A DNA stretch of 64,000 nt from contig CAWDYA010000005.1 in the NCBI GenBank assembly GCA_963806495.1, forward strand, positions 248,001 through 312,000, in the 5' to 3' direction. The notes beneath the pieces were generated by a model. It saw only the letters and a program-made list of their open reading frames with translations, searched no databases and was not told the origin of the DNA. The translations under genes were made by a program, and so were the position numbers. The stretch is from CAWDYA01 sp963806495 (lineage in GTDB: Bacteria > Acidobacteriota > Polarisedimenticolia > JACPZX01 > DASXTC01). How positions within the stretch are numbered: position 1 is the first letter of the stretch; each line of letters begins with the position of its first letter. This document shows, one piece after another, positions 61,852-64,000 of this stretch.

Positions 61852-64000
61852 CGTCGTGCGCCCGGTCCAGGAGCCGCCGCATCGCCGGATCCTGCATCGC
61901 CTTGTACCGGTACCGCTCGCCGCCCGCGCGTATCGCAGCGTCGAGCCTGCGGGCCGCCTCGTCGTCGTGTCCCCGCGCCGCCTCGAGCCGCGCCTCGGAG
62001 TAGATCACTTCGGGGTCCTCGGGCGCGAGACGCCGCGCCTGCGCGAGCGCCCGTTCGGCCTCGTCGGGCCGCTTCGATCCGGCCAGAGCCTGCGAGAGCG
62101 CCGCATACGCCTCGGCGTCCCGTTTGCCGGCATCGATCGCACGCTGGTACATCGATGCCGCCCCTGCCGGGTCGCCCCGAATCGTCTCGATGTCGCCGAG
62201 CACCATCAGCGGATCGGGGTAGTGCGGCTTGAACGACAGCGCCTTCTCCATCTGCTTCTCCGCGGTGCTGTACTCCTGCCTGTTGTACAACATGAGCCCC
62301 AGGCGGTAGCGGACAGTGGCGCTCTCCGGGGCGATCTCGAGGGCCCGACGCGTCAGATCCCAGGCGCGCTCGTGGTCGCCCCGCTCGTAGGCGAAGCCGG
62401 CGAGATTGTAAAGCGCGAGAAAGCTGTTCGGATCGACCTGCAGCGCCTTGCGGTAGTCCTCGATCCCCTCGTCCTTCGCGCCGGCCTCGATCCTCCGGTC
62501 GGCCAGCTTGACCAGGTTCCGCGAGGCCAGATCGCGCGCGTACTGGTCGCCCGGATCGGTGTCGACCGCCTTCATGAGCGTCGCGATGCTCTCCTCGAGC
62601 CTCCCTTCCAGCGCCTCCAGACGGCCCTGGATCCCCAGGTTCTGCGCCGCGAGAGAGATGTCGAGACGACGCAGGAGCTGCGAGCGTCTCTCGTCATCGG
62701 GGCTCCAGCTTCCGGGGAACCGCACCAGCGGAGCCGGGCTGCGCCTCCGGGCGGCGAGCCACGGCAGATTGTCCTTCACGGTGTTGACCAGATGGCTGCG
62801 CGGGGCCGTGAACTCGAGACGCGGGCGGTCGTCGGTGTTGAGCGGGGCGCCCTCCAGATCGTGGATCACGTCGCTGAGGCGGAAGCAATAGGTCGACAGC
62901 AGACGCATCGGATCGTCGAGCCCGATCTCGCGCAGGCTGGCCGCCACCTTCTCATCCTTCATCCGCTCGGCCAGGGTGGCGAAGTCGATCTGCTGCGGGC
63001 CATCGCTGCCGAGCAGTATCGTCTCGATACCGGTGAACCAGACGGTGGCGTCGGGGAAGACATCGGCGAAGGTCCTGAGGATGCTGAGATAGTCGGTCGG
63101 CGACAGCTCGTACAGCCCGACCCATTGCGATGTCATCCCGTCGGGCGCGAGGTGGTCACGCACGAGCTGGAAATGCTCGAGGCTGAAAACGTTCGCCGCA
63201 CCCTCCACCAGCGGCGCGAACGGCATCGACGTGATCACGTCGTAACGCTGCGAGGAGAGCAGCAGGTGGTTGCGCCCGTCGTTGTAGATCATCCGCAGGC
63301 CGGGCCGGTCCAGAATGTGGAAGGTCGCGTCGTCGAACAGACGCGCCGCGCCGACCACGGCCGGCTCGAGCTCGGCGCAGTCGATCCGCTCCACCGGGTG
63401 CACGCCCATCGCGCCGGCGGTGATCCCGGATCCGAGGCCGATGTTGAGCGCCGTGTGCGCCTCGCCCCGCTTCATCAGGAACGGCAGGTGGCCCAGAAGG
63501 CGCAGCAGGCGCATCCCGTCCATCGCCGTGCCCCCTTCGATCTTTCCGTCGTTGAAGAAGGCCCGGTTGACGCCGCCCAGCAGAGCCACCGAAGGCGTGG
63601 TGGTGACCCCTTCCGCGTAGTAGAGCAGGCGCGCGTTGTCGAGATGCTCCTCGAGATGGGGCTCCCCGGCGTCGTCGAGGTAGTAGGTCGGCATGAAGTA
63701 GGCCCCCGAGGTGAGCCGCTTGCGATCCCAGGGCCGCCCGGTGAGCGCCAGGCCGGCGGCGAGCGCCACGATGACGAACGCGGCGACCGCCCGGCGAGGC
63801 AGTGCCATCGTCTCGGCCAGCACAAGCGTCGCGCCGGCTCCCGCCACCAGCACGCTGATCGCGATCATGCTGTTCTGCATCCCCAGCGCGGGAAGCAGCA
63901 GGAAAGCGCCCGACAGCGAGCCCACGATCGACCCGAGTGTGTTGGCGGCGTACAGCCGTCCCACCTGGGCGCCGACCTCGGCGCGGCGCGGGCGCACGAT
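61841..64000 (-). CDS. Spermidine-synthase-like membrane protein with C-terminal TPR (5' partial)
   Basis: The frame runs off the window end, so the start is missing. The visible 719 residues have membrane helices (about 13-65 and 68-86), then an aminopropyltransferase-like SAM-binding domain. It contains ALNIGLGSGITAGAMG, RIDCAELEPAVV and MIYNDGRNHLLLSSQRYDVI. The usual acidic loop of polyamine synthases (DSTDP-like) is replaced by TSMPFAPLVEG, so synthesis of spermidine is unlikely. A TPR array (about 460-700) follows, with SFLALYNLAGFAYERGDHER and similar repeats. Such MFS/SpeE-like fusions are widespread but uncharacterised. Confidence 0.85.
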   Translation of the reverse strand: MVRPRRAEVGAQVGRLYAANTLGSIVGSLSGAFLLLPALGMQNSMIAISVLVAGAGATLVLAETMALPRRAVAAFVIVALAAGLALTGRPWDRKRLTSGAYFMPTYYLDDAGEPHLEEHLDNARLLYYAEGVTTTPSVALLGGVNRAFFNDGKIEGGTAMDGMRLLRLLGHLPFLMKRGEAHTALNIGLGSGITAGAMGVHPVERIDCAELEPAVVGAARLFDDATFHILDRPGLRMIYNDGRNHLLLSSQRYDVITSMPFAPLVEGAANVFSLEHFQLVRDHLAPDGMTSQWVGLYELSPTDYLSILRTFADVFPDATVWFTGIETILLGSDGPQQIDFATLAERMKDEKVAASLREIGLDDPMRLLSTYCFRLSDVIHDLEGAPLNTDDRPRLEFTAPRSHLVNTVKDNLPWLAARRRSPAPLVRFPGSWSPDDERRSQLLRRLDISLAAQNLGIQGRLEALEGRLEESIATLMKAVDTDPGDQYARDLASRNLVKLADRRIEAGAKDEGIEDYRKALQVDPNSFLALYNLAGFAYERGDHERAWDLTRRALEIAPESATVRYRLGLMLYNRQEYSTAEKQMEKALSFKPHYPDPLMVLGDIETIRGDPAGAASMYQRAIDAGKRDAEAYAALSQALAGSKRPDEAERALAQARRLAPEDPEVIYSEARLEAARGHDDEAARRLDAAIRAGGERYRYKAMQDPAMRRLLDRAHDDGR

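Overview
The window is GC-rich, almost fully coding DNA from a Gram-negative (diderm) bacterium. Evidence for an outer membrane is LptF/LptG, the LptE lipoprotein and secreted or lipobox-bearing proteins. The leuS-lptE-holA order, RNase J, a MoxR/Bat operon, a CheC/CheD chemotaxis set, methylmalonyl-CoA genes and many TPR proteins would fit an uncultivated Acidobacteriota or a neighbouring phylum. That placement is inference; there is no rRNA or marker tree here. No tRNA, rRNA, CRISPR, IS element, prophage or integrase is visible. No gap between genes exceeds about 260 bases.

Layout. 1-9128: the end of an LptF-LptG fusion (+), then on the minus strand a phosphatase-like AlkP-TPR protein, a MOP-family flippase and a secreted beta-helix protein. 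9317-11870: metK-ahcY (-), with a near-consensus promoter and a leader of about 110 nt. 11887-21086: leuS-lptE-holA-guaA-dnaE (-). 21218-22248: ribH-nusB (-). 22263-27036: a DUF255 thioredoxin-like protein, mtnP, a PfkB kinase and a membrane protein (-). 27099-29946: ECF sigma factor, anti-sigma factor and an HtrA-like protein that has lost all three catalytic residues (+). 29956-30725: an FHA protein and an unknown partner (-). 30807-33390: acyl-CoA dehydrogenase, meaB and methylmalonyl-CoA epimerase (-). 33449-45079: a ten-gene operon moxR, DUF58, BatD-like, batA, batB/C, batD, TPR-SH3, gluzincin peptidase, hemW, ltaE (-). 45205-50413: mcp-cheW-cheY-cheA-cheC-cheD (+). 50415-50744: trxA (-). 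50818-57422: rsmA, then rnj-ftsK-GT39 (+). 57518-64000: response regulator with PilZ (+), hexapeptide acyltransferase (-), GT39-TPR (+), rnc (-) and a partial spermidine-synthase-like TPR protein (-).

The genes are packed into translationally coupled operons. About sixteen junctions use a 4-nt NTGA overlap, with ATG, GTG, TTG and apparently CTG starts, and five more overlap by a single base. Several promoters are close to the sigma-70 consensus; some -10 boxes sit only 7-9 nt before an ATG that lacks a Shine-Dalgarno, suggesting leaderless mRNAs.

Main points for a second look: the catalytically dead HtrA-like protein co-translated with an anti-sigma factor; a DUF255 protein without its CxxC; three 1-nt frame disruptions (TPR-SH3, BatD-like, cheA), each in an otherwise intact gene; CTG starts at metK/ahcY and ftsK/GT39; the LptF-LptG fusion; and TPR arrays attached to three unrelated membrane or secreted enzymes.
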